Position numbers and translations under genes: made by a program
The notes under the pieces: model-generated
Database searches by the model: none
Seen by the model: only the letters and a program-made list of their open reading frames with translations
Told to the model about the DNA's origin: nothing
NCBI GenBank assembly: GCA_021846945.1
Contig: JAJZVZ010000001.1
Coordinates: forward strand, 1-64,000
Length of the DNA: 64,000 bases
Origin: Acidobacteriota bacterium
GTDB lineage: Bacteria; Acidobacteriota; Terriglobia; Terriglobales; Acidobacteriaceae
Direction: 5' to 3'
Shown here: positions 9,328-19,950 of the stretch, in pieces
Layout of the letters: each line of letters starts with the position of its first letter
Position numbering within the stretch: the first letter of the stretch is position 1

Positions 9328-9467
9328 AATAGGCTTTGCAAAGCGGATCGGCTTTGTGTCGGTACACGGTTCGCAATCAGCGGCAGCAGCAAAGAGATTC
9401 CTGAAGCTTTAGCAGCTGAAAGCCAGCAAGTGATTCTACGCCGCTGCTCACCAAAACGGAGGTTCCC

Positions 9468-10889
9468 TTGGCAGAGACGATTTATGACGTAGCGATCATC
9501 GGCGGTGGGCCGGCCGGCTATACGGCAGCCATTCGCGGCGCGGAATACGGCCTGAAAGTAGCGCTCATCGATGCCAGCCCCAAGCTGGGTGGAACCTGCC
9601 TGCACGTGGGCTGCATCCCCACCAAGGCGCTGCTCTTCAACGCCGAGATATGGGACCACTTGAAACACGCCGCCGAGTACGGCATCGCCGGCATCGGCAC
9701 GCCCACGCTCGATTGGCCCGCTGTTCTCAAGCGCAAGAACGCCATCATCACCAAGCACGTCAAGGGCCTCGAATTCCTGATGAAGAAGCACAAGATCACG
9801 GTCATCGCCGGCTTCGGCCGCCTGACCGGCCCGGCAAGCGGCGGCGTGCACACTGTCGAGGTAGCTGCGGCTGCGGGTGAAACCAGCCGGGTGAAGGCGA
9901 AGAATATCATCCTTGCCACCGGCTCCGAGGCGAAGACACTCTTCGGCATGGAACCCGACGACCGCATCCTCACCAATATCGAAATCCTGTCACTGCCCGA
10001 GCCGCCCAAGTCGCTCATCGTCATTGGCGCCGGCGCGGTAGGCATCGAGTTCGCATCGATCTTCCGCAGCTTCGGCGCGGAGGTCACCATCGTCGAGTTC
10101 CTGCCGCGCATCGTTCCTGTCGAAGACGAAGAGATCTCCAAAGAGCTCACGCGCCTCTTCAAAAAACGCGGTATCGATGTGAATACCGGAGCCAAAGTCG
10201 AGAGAATTGAGAAGACCGAGTCGGGTGTCAAAGCGACATTCACCGACGCGAACGGCAAGACCCAGGCGAAGGAGGCCGACAAGGTGCTCATTGCCGTTGG
10301 CCGCTCTCCGAACACCGGGGGCATCGGCCTGGAAAAGACCCGCATCCAGCCTGATCGCGGATTCATCCCGGTGAACGAAGCGCAGGAGACCACCGAGCCC
10401 GGCGTCTTCGCCATTGGCGACATCGTGGCCGGACTGCCGCAACTGGCGCATGTCGGCTCCATGAGCGGCATGGTCGCCGTGGCCAAAATCGCTGGCCGCA
10501 AATTCCGTCCCGTGCGCCGCGACCGCATCCCCGGATGCACCTACGCCGAGCCGCAGATCGGGTCAGCGGGCCTGACCGAGGCACAGGCGAAAGAGAAGGG
10601 CTACACCGTCAAGGTCGGCAAGTTCCCCTTCGCGGGCAACTCCAAGGCCACCATCGTGGGCAACCATGACGGCTTTGTGAAGATCGTCTCCGACGCAAAG
10701 TATGGCGAGATCCTCGGCGTGCACATCATCGGTCCGCAAGCCACGGAGATCATTGCCGAGGCCGTCCCCGTCATGGAACTGGAAGGCACGGTCGACGAGT
10801 TGATGTTCACCATCCATGCGCATCCCACGCTGGCTGAGTCGATGCTCGACGCGTACGGATCCGTGCAGGGCATGGCGATTAATGCGTAG
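9468..10889 (+). CDS. lpdA: Dihydrolipoyl dehydrogenase
   Basis: A 473-aa FAD disulfide oxidoreductase, the E3 component of 2-oxoacid dehydrogenase complexes and/or the glycine cleavage system. The FAD fold IIGGGPAGYTAAIRGAEYG, the redox-active GGTCLHVGCIPTK (CxxxxC), the NAD fold VIGAGAVGIEFASIF and the C-terminal HAHPTLAES catalytic dyad are all present. The start is TTG at 9468, preceded by GGAGG at 9458-9462; no ATG fits the conserved N-terminus. E1/E2 genes are not in the window. A terminator-like hairpin follows at 11031-11058. Confidence 0.96.
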   Translation: MAETIYDVAIIGGGPAGYTAAIRGAEYGLKVALIDASPKLGGTCLHVGCIPTKALLFNAEIWDHLKHAAEYGIAGIGTPTLDWPAVLKRKNAIITKHVKGLEFLMKKHKITVIAGFGRLTGPASGGVHTVEVAAAAGETSRVKAKNIILATGSEAKTLFGMEPDDRILTNIEILSLPEPPKSLIVIGAGAVGIEFASIFRSFGAEVTIVEFLPRIVPVEDEEISKELTRLFKKRGIDVNTGAKVERIEKTESGVKATFTDANGKTQAKEADKVLIAVGRSPNTGGIGLEKTRIQPDRGFIPVNEAQETTEPGVFAIGDIVAGLPQLAHVGSMSGMVAVAKIAGRKFRPVRRDRIPGCTYAEPQIGSAGLTEAQAKEKGYTVKVGKFPFAGNSKATIVGNHDGFVKIVSDAKYGEILGVHIIGPQATEIIAEAVPVMELEGTVDELMFTIHAHPTLAESMLDAYGSVQGMAINA

Positions 10890-10966
10890 AGCAAGAAGCC
10901 ACCGGAATGCACGCCGGCAGCTACCTGGGCTTTGTCTGTCAGCCCGATTGCGCAATTTTTGCTTCT

Positions 10967-11083
10967 ATGGATTTTCAGGTCGTGCAGGGTCTGAGAAGCT
11001 GCTTCGAATGTCGCGTCTCCACGTGTCAGGCTGCCGCCGCAGCTGCGGCAGAATTTTTGCGCGCGGCAGCAGCAGCAGCTTGA
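10967..11083 (+). CDS. Possible 38-aa Ala-rich ORF between lpdA and the thi operon (doubtful)
   Basis: An ATG at 10967 opens a 38-codon frame with SCFECRVSTC (three Cys) followed by two runs of Ala, ending TGA at 11081-11083. It overlaps the hairpin at 11031-11058, and the poly-Ala could simply be a by-product of GC-rich inverted repeats. No good ribosome binding site was seen. Listed so it is not lost; more likely non-coding than coding. Confidence 0.15.
   Translation: MDFQVVQGLRSCFECRVSTCQAAAAAAAEFLRAAAAAA
11031..11058 (+). terminator. Rho-independent terminator after lpdA
   Basis: CTGCCGC (11031-11037) and GCGGCAG (11045-11051) form a 7-bp GC-rich stem with a 7-base loop, followed by AA and TTTTT (11054-11058). 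The position, about 140 bases past the lpdA stop and before the thi riboswitch, fits a transcription terminator separating the two units. Confidence 0.7.
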
Positions 11084-11115
11084 CCCTGACTCGCATGCGT
11101 GCTTAAATGAGCGCA

Positions 11116-13112
<1,997 letters not shown>

Positions 13113-13113
<1 letters not shown>

Positions 13114-14204
13114 TGGAACCCGATATCGCCATTGTCGGCGGTGGGCTGCTGGGGCGCTTGCTGGCCTGGCGCTCTGCCATCGGTGGTCTTCGCGTCGTCC
13201 TGTACGACGCCAATGACCGGCTCGGCAGCGAAGCCACAGCGTGGGTCGCCGGAGGCATGGTGACCCCGCAGGCCGAAGCCGTGGACGCGGAACCGGAACT
13301 GGTAGCCATGGGCCGGCGCAGCCTAGCGCTGTGGCCTGAGTGGCTGCCTGCTCTGCCTGCGCCGGTGCACTACAGCAACAGCGGTACTTTGCTGCTATGG
13401 CAGCGCGCCGACGCCGGCGAGGCAAGCAGGTTTGAGTCGCTCCTCAAAGCGCGCGACCCGGAGGCACATTATCGGCGTCTCAATCGCGCGGAGCTTGCAG
13501 AGCGTGAGCCCGCCTTGGGCAATCGATTTCAGGAGGCGCTGTATCTGCCCGCGGAGGCGCATGTTGACAATCGCCAGCTTCTTCCGGCACTGGCGGATGC
13601 TCTTGATGAGCTTGGCGTGGAGTGCCACTGGAACCGGCGCGTTGAAGACACAGAGCGGCCTGACGCGCGCATCGTGATCGATTGCCGCGGCAAGAGCGCG
13701 AAGAGCCGGTGGAAGCAACTGCGGGGTGTGCGCGGCGAGCTGGTGCGCCTGCATGCGCCCGGAGTCGAGCTGCGGCACATGATCCGCCTTCTGCATCCGC
13801 GCTACTCGATCTATCTCATCTCGCGCCCGGGCGGCAATCTCGTTGTGGGAGCTACGGCGATTGAGAGCGACGACTGCTCGCCTGTTTCCGTGCGGGGCGC
13901 GCTGGAATTGCTCTCGGCGGCCTACGCGGTGCTGCCGGAACTCGGCGAAGCCAGAATCATCGAGCTTGATTGCGATTGCCGTCCCGCCCTCCCGGACAAT
14001 CGCCCTGCAATCCGTTACACACCCCAGGCCGGCCTGATGGAAGTCAACGGCCTTTACCGGCACGGCTTTCTGTTGTCGCCAGCCGTGGTGGAAGAGGTGC
14101 TCGCCATTCTGCCGCGGCTTCTTTCAAATCCTGGCTCTGAGCTGGCCGAGTCGCCGCGCTGGCCTTCGCTTGGAGCGCGCGACGAGGTGCTCGCATGCCA
14201 CTGA
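13113..14204 (+). CDS. thiO: FAD-dependent glycine oxidase
   Basis: A 363-aa D-amino-acid-oxidase-type flavoprotein. The N-terminal dinucleotide fold IAIVGGGLLGRLLAWRSA and the C-terminal NGLYRHGFLLSPAVVEEV fit ThiO. The enzyme makes dehydroglycine (iminoacetate) for thiazole formation, in place of the radical SAM enzyme ThiH. It implies an oxygen-dependent thiazole branch. The start overlaps the thiC stop (TAATG) and the end overlaps thiS by ten bases, so translation is likely coupled. Confidence 0.9.
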
Positions 14205-14392
14205 CCGTGAATGGACAGCCAACCCCGATTCCTGATCCGCCCACACTGGAGCGATTGCTGGCTGTGCTGCGTCCACCGCTGCCCTGCGCGGTGGCGCGGA
14301 ATGAGGAGTTCGTTCCGGCATCCGTATATGCCAAGTGTGAATTGACAGACAGCGACCGCATCGAGATTGTGTATCCCTCAGCAGGAGGTTAG
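14195..14392 (+). CDS. thiS: Sulfur carrier protein ThiS
   Basis: A 65-aa ubiquitin-like protein ending in Gly-Gly (VYPSAGG), the tail that is adenylated and turned into a thiocarboxylate for thiazole synthesis. The N-terminal LTVNGQPTPIPD and the RIEIVYP segment before the tail match the family. No thiF is in the operon, so the activating enzyme must come from elsewhere (for example a MoeB homologue). The thiG ribosome binding site lies inside its last codons. Confidence 0.95.
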   Translation: MPLTVNGQPTPIPDPPTLERLLAVLRPPLPCAVARNEEFVPASVYAKCELTDSDRIEIVYPSAGG

Positions 14393-14395
14393 AAG

Positions 14396-15214
14396 GTGTT
14401 AGACTCGCTTACTTTGTATGGACGCGCTTTCTCAAGCCGTATACTTCTGGGAACCGCCCGCTACGAATCGCCTACGCAGTTGCTTGCGTCCATTAGGGCA
14501 GCCGATCCCGCCATGTTGACGGTGGCGCTTCGCAAGCAGGTCCAGGGCGGCACACAGGCGGGGCAGTCCTTCTGGAATATCCTGCGCGCCGCCAATCGCG
14601 CTCTGCTTCCGAACACGGCCGGGTGCAACACAGTGAAGGAAGCCGTGAATACAGCGCTGATGGCGCGCGAAGTTTTTGAAACGGATTTCATCAAACTCGA
14701 AGTCATTGGCGACGACGTGAACCTGCAGCCTGATCCCTTTGGACTGGTAGATGCAGCCACCGAACTGGTCAGGCAGCGCTTTCGCGTTCTGCCCTATTGC
14801 ACGGACGACCTGGTGCTGTGCAAACGTCTGCTGGACGCGGGCTGCGAAGTGCTGATGCCCTGGGCCGCCCCCATCGGAACAGGACAGGGGCCGCGCAATC
14901 CCAGGGCGCTCCGCGAGCTGCGCGAACGCCTGCCGGATGTGCCGCTGATCGTCGATGCGGGCCTGGGACTGCCTTCGCATGCCTGTCAGGTCATGGAGTG
15001 GGGCTTCGATGCTGTGCTCATCAACACGGCTGTCTCCCGCGCTGTTGATCCGGTGCGCATGGCAAGGGCATTCGCAGACGCAGTGCATGCCGGACGCTCC
15101 GGCTATCTGGCAGGCCCCATGCCCGTGCAGGAATTGGCCGTAGCCAGCACGCCAGAGATGGGCAGGCCGTTCTGGAATGAAGCACCCCGCTTCACGGCGC
15201 AGGAGAGCGCATGA
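14396..15214 (+). CDS. thiG: Thiazole synthase
   Basis: A 272-aa TIM-barrel enzyme that condenses deoxyxylulose-5-phosphate, dehydroglycine and ThiS-thiocarboxylate to the thiazole phosphate. The Schiff-base lysine lies in FIKLEVIGDD; NTAGCNTVKEAV and VDAGLGLPSHACQVMEWGFD are family motifs. The start is GTG at 14396 with AGGAGG at 14383-14388. It overlaps thiE by four bases (ATGA). Confidence 0.97.
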   Translation: MLDSLTLYGRAFSSRILLGTARYESPTQLLASIRAADPAMLTVALRKQVQGGTQAGQSFWNILRAANRALLPNTAGCNTVKEAVNTALMAREVFETDFIKLEVIGDDVNLQPDPFGLVDAATELVRQRFRVLPYCTDDLVLCKRLLDAGCEVLMPWAAPIGTGQGPRNPRALRELRERLPDVPLIVDAGLGLPSHACQVMEWGFDAVLINTAVSRAVDPVRMARAFADAVHAGRSGYLAGPMPVQELAVASTPEMGRPFWNEAPRFTAQESA

Positions 15215-16305
15215 GCGTCACCGTTTTCATCGACGGCCAATCAGCCGCGCACTTCGCGGGCTACCTCGACGCGCTCGCACAGCTCGGTCCAGTTCCGGAT
15301 GAGTCGCAGCAGAGCGCTTTCATCTGGACCAGGCAGCCTCAGCAGCGCGCCACATCGCACTGTGTCTGGCTCAATCCACCGGCGGACACAGCGCAAGAAG
15401 ACTGGTTGCAGGCGGGAGGGTCCATCCTCAGCTCACGCCGTGTTGCAGCCGGAATCGAAGATTGCCTGTTCCAGGGCAGGTCCAGCACCAGAGTACGCAG
15501 CAGGCCGCGGGCGCCAATCGATCCCGCAATCCTTGCGGCTTTTCTGGCGCATGATTTCCCGCTGGTGGATGCGCTGATGCTGGCGCGCGCCTATCGCGGG
15601 GGTGGCTGGCCCAACGACCTTTCTCACTATCCGGAGCCGGTTGGCGGTCCTCAATCGCCGGTACGGTTCGCGCAGTTCCCGCGCCATGCGGGGCTCTATG
15701 CCGTAGTGCCTGCAAGCGAATGGGTGCGGCGGCTTGCTGAGGCCGCGGTTCCGGTTTTACAACTGCGCAACAAGTGCAACGACGCGGCGCAACGCGCAGC
15801 GGAGATGCGTCGGGCCATCGACGCAGTCGCCAGGACAGGCGCTCTGCTCTTCATCAACGATGACTGGCAGCTTGCCATCGAGCACAATGCGTACGGCGTA
15901 CATCTCGGCCAGCAAGATATTCAGACCGCCGATCTGCGCGCTGTGCAGCAGTCAGGACTGCGGCTGGGCATCTCCACGCATGGAATCTACGAAATGCTGC
16001 GCGCGCACGCCTGCAAGCCCAGCTACATAGCTCTGGGGGCAATTTACGTCACTTCGACTAAGTCAATGCCGACAGCTCCGCAGGGACTTCGCCGGCTGCG
16101 GCACTACGTTCATCTCATGTCGCCGCATTATCCGCTGGTTGCCATTGGTGGGATCGATTTATCGCGGATTGCCGGCATCTGGGCTACTGGTGTGGATTGC
16201 GCGGCAGTCCTGCGCGCCATTGTGGACGCCCCTGATTATCGTCAGGCAGCCGCAAGCCTGCTCGCAATGACTCCGCGCGTGGCCTGCGGGAGCGATGCGG
16301 CATGA
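15211..16305 (+). CDS. thiE: Thiamine-phosphate synthase with long N-terminal extension
   Basis: A 364-aa protein; the ThiE barrel occupies about residues 155-355 and a 150-residue extension precedes it. The barrel shows LYAVVPASEWVRRL, VPVLQLRNK, LFINDDWQLAIEHNAYGVHL, GISTHGIYEML, YIALGAIYVTSTKSMP and VAIGGIDLSR. These resemble the enterobacterial/betaproteobacterial form of ThiE more than the Bacillus form. The enzyme joins HMP-PP and thiazole phosphate to thiamin phosphate. The extension has no motif I know; from memory, long ThiE proteins in similar thi operons occur in Burkholderiales. Overlaps thiG and thiD by four bases each. Confidence 0.88.
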   Translation: MSVTVFIDGQSAAHFAGYLDALAQLGPVPDESQQSAFIWTRQPQQRATSHCVWLNPPADTAQEDWLQAGGSILSSRRVAAGIEDCLFQGRSSTRVRSRPRAPIDPAILAAFLAHDFPLVDALMLARAYRGGGWPNDLSHYPEPVGGPQSPVRFAQFPRHAGLYAVVPASEWVRRLAEAAVPVLQLRNKCNDAAQRAAEMRRAIDAVARTGALLFINDDWQLAIEHNAYGVHLGQQDIQTADLRAVQQSGLRLGISTHGIYEMLRAHACKPSYIALGAIYVTSTKSMPTAPQGLRRLRHYVHLMSPHYPLVAIGGIDLSRIAGIWATGVDCAAVLRAIVDAPDYRQAAASLLAMTPRVACGSDAA

Positions 16306-17117
16306 GCCAGCATGCTGAACTGCGCCGCCTTCTCGTCATCGGCGGTTCCGATTCCAGTGGCGGCGCGGGGATACAGGCAGACATCAAGACCGGCGCCGCT
16401 CTGGGTGTCGACGTTGCAACGGCTATCGCGGCCATTACCGCGCAGAACAGCCTGGGTGTGCACGCCATTGATCCGGTTACCCCTGCAATGCTCCGCGCGC
16501 AAATCGCGAGCGTATGTTCAGATATCCCTCCGCATGCCGTCAAGCTGGGTATGCTTTGCGATGCGGCGCGAGTCAGCGTCGTTGCCGACGCGATCCGGAG
16601 CTATGAGTTACGCAATGTCGTCTGCGATCCGGCGCTTGTGTCCACAAGCGGCGCTCCGCTGCTTGATGCGCGAGGAAGCAGGCTTCTGCTCACGCTGTTG
16701 CCCTTCTTCACTCTCATCACTCCCAATCTCATGGAGGCGGCTGCACTCACCGGAATGTGCGTCCGCGACTCCGCAAGCCTTTTAGAAGCGGGACGAACCC
16801 TGCTTGATCGCGGCGCAAACGCCGTGCTTCTCAAAGGCGGTCACCTCGACGGCGATGAGTGCGTGGACGTGCTTCTTCAAAAACGATGCATCGATCCAAT
16901 CTACCTGCCTTCCCCACGCGTTGAAACGCGCAACGACCATGGCACTGGATGCGTCCTGGCAAGTGCGATTGCCTCGGGGTTAGCCCGCGGTCTCGAGCTC
17001 GTTGCGGCTGTCAAATCCGGTTGCGCATTCGTGCAGGCTGCATTGCAGCGCTCGGCAAGTCTTTGGACCGGCGCTGGCAGAGGTTCAATGAACCTGCTCG
17101 ATGAGAAGCTGGAATAG
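16302..17117 (+). CDS. thiD: Hydroxymethylpyrimidine/phosphomethylpyrimidine kinase
   Basis: A 271-aa ribokinase-superfamily enzyme that phosphorylates HMP and HMP-P to HMP-PP. N-terminal IGGSDSSGGAGIQADIKT, the SVCSDIPPHAVKLGML segment and the C-terminal NDHGTGCVLASAIASGLA (anion hole and catalytic Asp region) are diagnostic. Last gene of the thiCOSGED operon, starting on the thiE stop (ATGA). No clear U-run terminator was found after it. Confidence 0.96.
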   Translation: MSQHAELRRLLVIGGSDSSGGAGIQADIKTGAALGVDVATAIAAITAQNSLGVHAIDPVTPAMLRAQIASVCSDIPPHAVKLGMLCDAARVSVVADAIRSYELRNVVCDPALVSTSGAPLLDARGSRLLLTLLPFFTLITPNLMEAAALTGMCVRDSASLLEAGRTLLDRGANAVLLKGGHLDGDECVDVLLQKRCIDPIYLPSPRVETRNDHGTGCVLASAIASGLARGLELVAAVKSGCAFVQAALQRSASLWTGAGRGSMNLLDEKLE

Positions 17118-17351
17118 TTGAAGACTCAGAAATGGGAAGTGAACAACTGGAATTCGGCGCGTCGCTCGAAGAACGCGCAATTCAGCTTTCAACTTACAGG
17201 TCAGGCGGAAGAACTGTCCGGAGCACGAACCATGCATCGAAGATCAGCGCACATTTGCCCGTTACATTGCTACGGCAGCAATCGCGAACTGCACCGCGCC
17301 GCCCTGAATCGCGCCGCTGCTCCGTGGAACAACGATGCCGAGGGCCATCCT

Positions 17352-18740
17352 TTAACTGAAAAGCGCATCGTCCCACGACTGCACATCGTTCCACTGCGGC
17401 GTGGGCGCGAAGTATTCAGTGCCGGGCTTCAGATGCCGCTTCAGTTCGTCGTCGTTGAGCGCAACTCCAAGGCCCGGCGCATCGGGAACCTTGATGAAGC
17501 CTTTGTTGACGATGGGTTTCTCGATTCCGGTGACCAGGTTCTGCCACCAGGGCACGTCGAGTGAGTGGTTTTCGAGCGCGAGGAAGTTGCGCGTGGCCGC
17601 GGCGCAGTGAACGCTGGCCATGCAACTTACCGGCGTTCCCGCAAAGTGCATAGCCATGGGCACGCCGTAGCCGAAGGCCATGTCGCCGATGCGGTGCGTT
17701 TGCAGGATGCCGCCCGAGGTGGCAAGGTCGGGATGGATCTTGTCGACGGCGTGCTCGCTGCAGAGCTTCTCAAAGTCCTCGATCCGGTAAATATCCTCGC
17801 CGGTCAGCGTCGGGGTTGGGCTTGCCAGCGTGATCTCCTTCAGGAGTTCCGTGTAGAACCACGGAATCACATCCTCCATCCACTCCAGGTTGTACTTTTC
17901 ATATGCCTTGCCAAGGCGGATGACCGACTTCACGCCGATATGTCCTAGATGATCCATTGAGAGCGGCATGTCATAACCGATGTTGTCGCGCACGGCGGCC
18001 ACATATTCGCACAGGCGGTCGATGCCTTTGTCGGTCACTTCAGTCGCGATGAATAGGTTCGGCTGCACGCGCTGCTCCCACGGGGTCAATCCGGCGGGCT
18101 GCATCACTGTGCCGGGAATGCCTTTCAGGACGTTGATGCCCAGATCCATCTTCATCCAGGTCAGGCCCATCTCCTTGCGCTCTTTGGCGCGGCGGCCATA
18201 TTCCTGCGGATCCATGGATTCGGTGGTGTCTGCATAGACGCGGATCGAATCGCGCCACTTGCCGCCGAGCATTTGATAAATGGGTATGTTATAGACCTTG
18301 CCCGCAATGTCCCACAGGGCCATCTCGACTGCGCAGACACCGCCGGCCTGGCGCGCGTTGCCGCCGAATTGCTTGATCTTCTGGAAGAGATAGTCGATGC
18401 GCAGCGGATTCTCGCCCAGCAGGCGGCTCTTGAGTACCAGGGCGTATTGCGGCCCCGCGATGTCGCGCACCTCACCCAGCCCGTAGACGCCCTGGTTGGT
18501 GTCAATGCGGATCAGCACGCACGGGCTCGGCCCCGGCTTCACAATCACCGCGTAGCGCATGTCGGTAATCTTCAAAGTAGAAGGACTGGAGTGGGTATTC
18601 ACATTCCTGATAGCGGGTTCTGTCTCAGCTGCGGCGGCCTCGGCAGCGCGGGTGAACGCTCCTCCCGCCAGCACCGCTATAGAAGATTTGAGAACGGCGC
18701 GGCGATTGAAATGCGATTTCTTCTCCTGTGATATCTCCAT
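17352..18740 (-). CDS. Exported enolase-superfamily (mandelate racemase/muconate lactonizing) protein
   Basis: A 462-aa protein. The start FNRRAVLKSSIAVLAGG is a twin-arginine-like signal, so export in folded state is likely. The enolase-type barrel follows: TWMKMDLGIN (general base region), LSMDHLGH, LEWMEDVIPW and LTGEDIYR supply candidate metal ligands Asp/Glu/Glu, and KIHPDLATSGG plus AMHFAGTP give the Asp-His part. Acid-sugar dehydratase activity (galactonate/mannonate type) is likely, but the substrate cannot be read. It lies next to a run of secreted glycoside hydrolases and may process released sugar acids. A 111-bp palindromic repeat sits 84 bases upstream. Confidence 0.82.
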   Translation of the reverse strand: MEISQEKKSHFNRRAVLKSSIAVLAGGAFTRAAEAAAAETEPAIRNVNTHSSPSTLKITDMRYAVIVKPGPSPCVLIRIDTNQGVYGLGEVRDIAGPQYALVLKSRLLGENPLRIDYLFQKIKQFGGNARQAGGVCAVEMALWDIAGKVYNIPIYQMLGGKWRDSIRVYADTTESMDPQEYGRRAKERKEMGLTWMKMDLGINVLKGIPGTVMQPAGLTPWEQRVQPNLFIATEVTDKGIDRLCEYVAAVRDNIGYDMPLSMDHLGHIGVKSVIRLGKAYEKYNLEWMEDVIPWFYTELLKEITLASPTPTLTGEDIYRIEDFEKLCSEHAVDKIHPDLATSGGILQTHRIGDMAFGYGVPMAMHFAGTPVSCMASVHCAAATRNFLALENHSLDVPWWQNLVTGIEKPIVNKGFIKVPDAPGLGVALNDDELKRHLKPGTEYFAPTPQWNDVQSWDDALFS

Positions 18741-19136
18741 GGATTCCTCTCCAATTTAGGCCCCACTCAGGCCCAATTCAGAAATTGGTCACAACATGCC
18801 CGCAGACATTCAGACAACCCTTCGAGCGCTTTCGGTTCGCTTGTTGACATCTCTGGCATCGTGCAAGGTGGCTTTTTCTTAAGGAAAAAGCCACTTGGCA
18901 TCCTGCATTCTGTAAACAGCAGAATCGAAAACGCTGTGGCTGCTGAATCGCGCTTGCCGAAAAGCCCGGATCATGCGGTTTGCGCCGAGATGGTCTGTTG
19001 GATTCGCGCGCATTTCATCGATCACCGGGCGGATGGTTGGTTGTAACTCCACGAGGGCACACTGCGCAAGCGACATTTTTCAGACATATGCAACGGGGTT
19101 GCAATCGCCGCATGGCCCGGCGGTTTCCGGGCTGCG
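18741..19136. other. Intergenic stretch holding a 111-bp palindromic repeat
   Basis: No gene is supported. The stretch holds the palindromic repeat at 18825-18935; the rest shows nothing clear. Open frames that run through the repeat are by-products of it, since the same peptide appears at the second copy near 39103. Confidence 0.6.
18825..18935 (+). repeat. 111-bp imperfect palindromic repeat, copy 1
   Basis: Begins AGCGCTTTCGGTTC and ends GAATCGAAAACGCT, so its ends are near-perfect inverted repeats. The centre is a strong hairpin, GTGGCTTTTTC/GAAAAAGCCAC. Copy 2 at 39067-39177 has the same length and orientation and differs at four positions by my count. Neither copy encodes a credible protein. 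It resembles a small non-autonomous mobile element (MITE/REP type). Confidence 0.9.
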
Positions 19137-19904
19137 TTATTGCGCCTGCGAAGCTCCGGCGATCTCTTCAATCCAGCGGTGCATGCGCCGGCAGTGCGAG
19201 CCGTACCAATAGACGCGGCGGCAGATGGGGCACTCGCGGAACTCATCGCACCACCCCAGCGCCCCGGGCGGAACGCGACCGCTGACCTCGGCCTTCGCAA
19301 CCGCCCGCAGAGGCTCGTTGCAGACCATGCAGAGGGTAAGGGGACGCAACAGCCGCGCCAGGTCGAAGCGATTTACAATCTCTACGGCCTGGCGGCGGCT
19401 GTCGGTCTCGCGCAGCCAGTACCCATGCGTTACAGCGGAGTGCTTCAGTACGCCGCGGTCTCGCGTGAGCAGGATGCGCCGTTGTTCCGAGGAGATGCGG
19501 ACCAGTTCGGGATCGCTGGCGCGATTGCTGTAGACCGCGTCGAAGCCGAGCATGCGCAGGTAGCCCGCAAGCCTGCCCAGGTGGACATCGAGCACAAACC
19601 TCGGCTCGCGCAGCGGCTGGGGCCGCAGGCGCAGGACCGGTGTGATGTCAATTGACTCGAAGACCGGATAGACAGCCACGCGGTCGCCGTTGCGAATCAG
19701 GCGCGTGAACTCTGATGACTCGCCGTTGACCAGGATCAGGTCCACTTCAGTATGAGGAACGCCAAAGCTTTCAATCATGTCTTTGACGGAGGCGGGCACG
19801 AAGAAATGCTTCTCCACCGCCTTGAACTGCTGGCCGGGCGGCAGATGATCGTTCAATTCGGCATAGAAGCGAAAGCAGGCGCGAGCTGGTGCGGAATTCA
19901 TCAT
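19137..19904 (-). CDS. Mut7-C RNase-domain protein with ubiquitin-like N-terminus
   Basis: A 255-aa protein of the Mut7-C family. The N-terminal 85 residues (ACFRFYAELNDHLPPG to NGDRVAVYPVFES) look like a beta-grasp/ubiquitin-like domain. Then come FVLDVHLGRLAGYLRMLGFD and ILLTRDRGVLK, the PIN-like nuclease core with Asp residues. A C-terminal zinc ribbon (CMVC, CPIC) follows. RNA cleavage is inferred from the family; its role in bacteria is poorly known. The start at 19904 has GGAGCTGAGG upstream; an alternative ATG lies one codon later. It follows the sialidase-like gene by 46 bases, perhaps only by chance in the same transcript. Confidence 0.85.
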   Translation of the reverse strand: MMNSAPARACFRFYAELNDHLPPGQQFKAVEKHFFVPASVKDMIESFGVPHTEVDLILVNGESSEFTRLIRNGDRVAVYPVFESIDITPVLRLRPQPLREPRFVLDVHLGRLAGYLRMLGFDAVYSNRASDPELVRISSEQRRILLTRDRGVLKHSAVTHGYWLRETDSRRQAVEIVNRFDLARLLRPLTLCMVCNEPLRAVAKAEVSGRVPPGALGWCDEFRECPICRRVYWYGSHCRRMHRWIEEIAGASQAQ

Positions 19905-19950
19905 GCACGCCTCAGCTCCAGTGTAGGCCCATTTGCGGCGAACCGGCGTT

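Noticed and set aside
17118-17564. Plus-strand frame following thiD
   Set aside because: Starts right after the thiD stop without ribosome binding site and runs into the antisense of the enolase-superfamily gene.
18861-19046. Open frame running through the palindromic repeat (and its twin at 39103-39375)
   Set aside because: The shared peptide arises from the repeated DNA itself; no ribosome binding site or domain, and the frames diverge right after the repeat.
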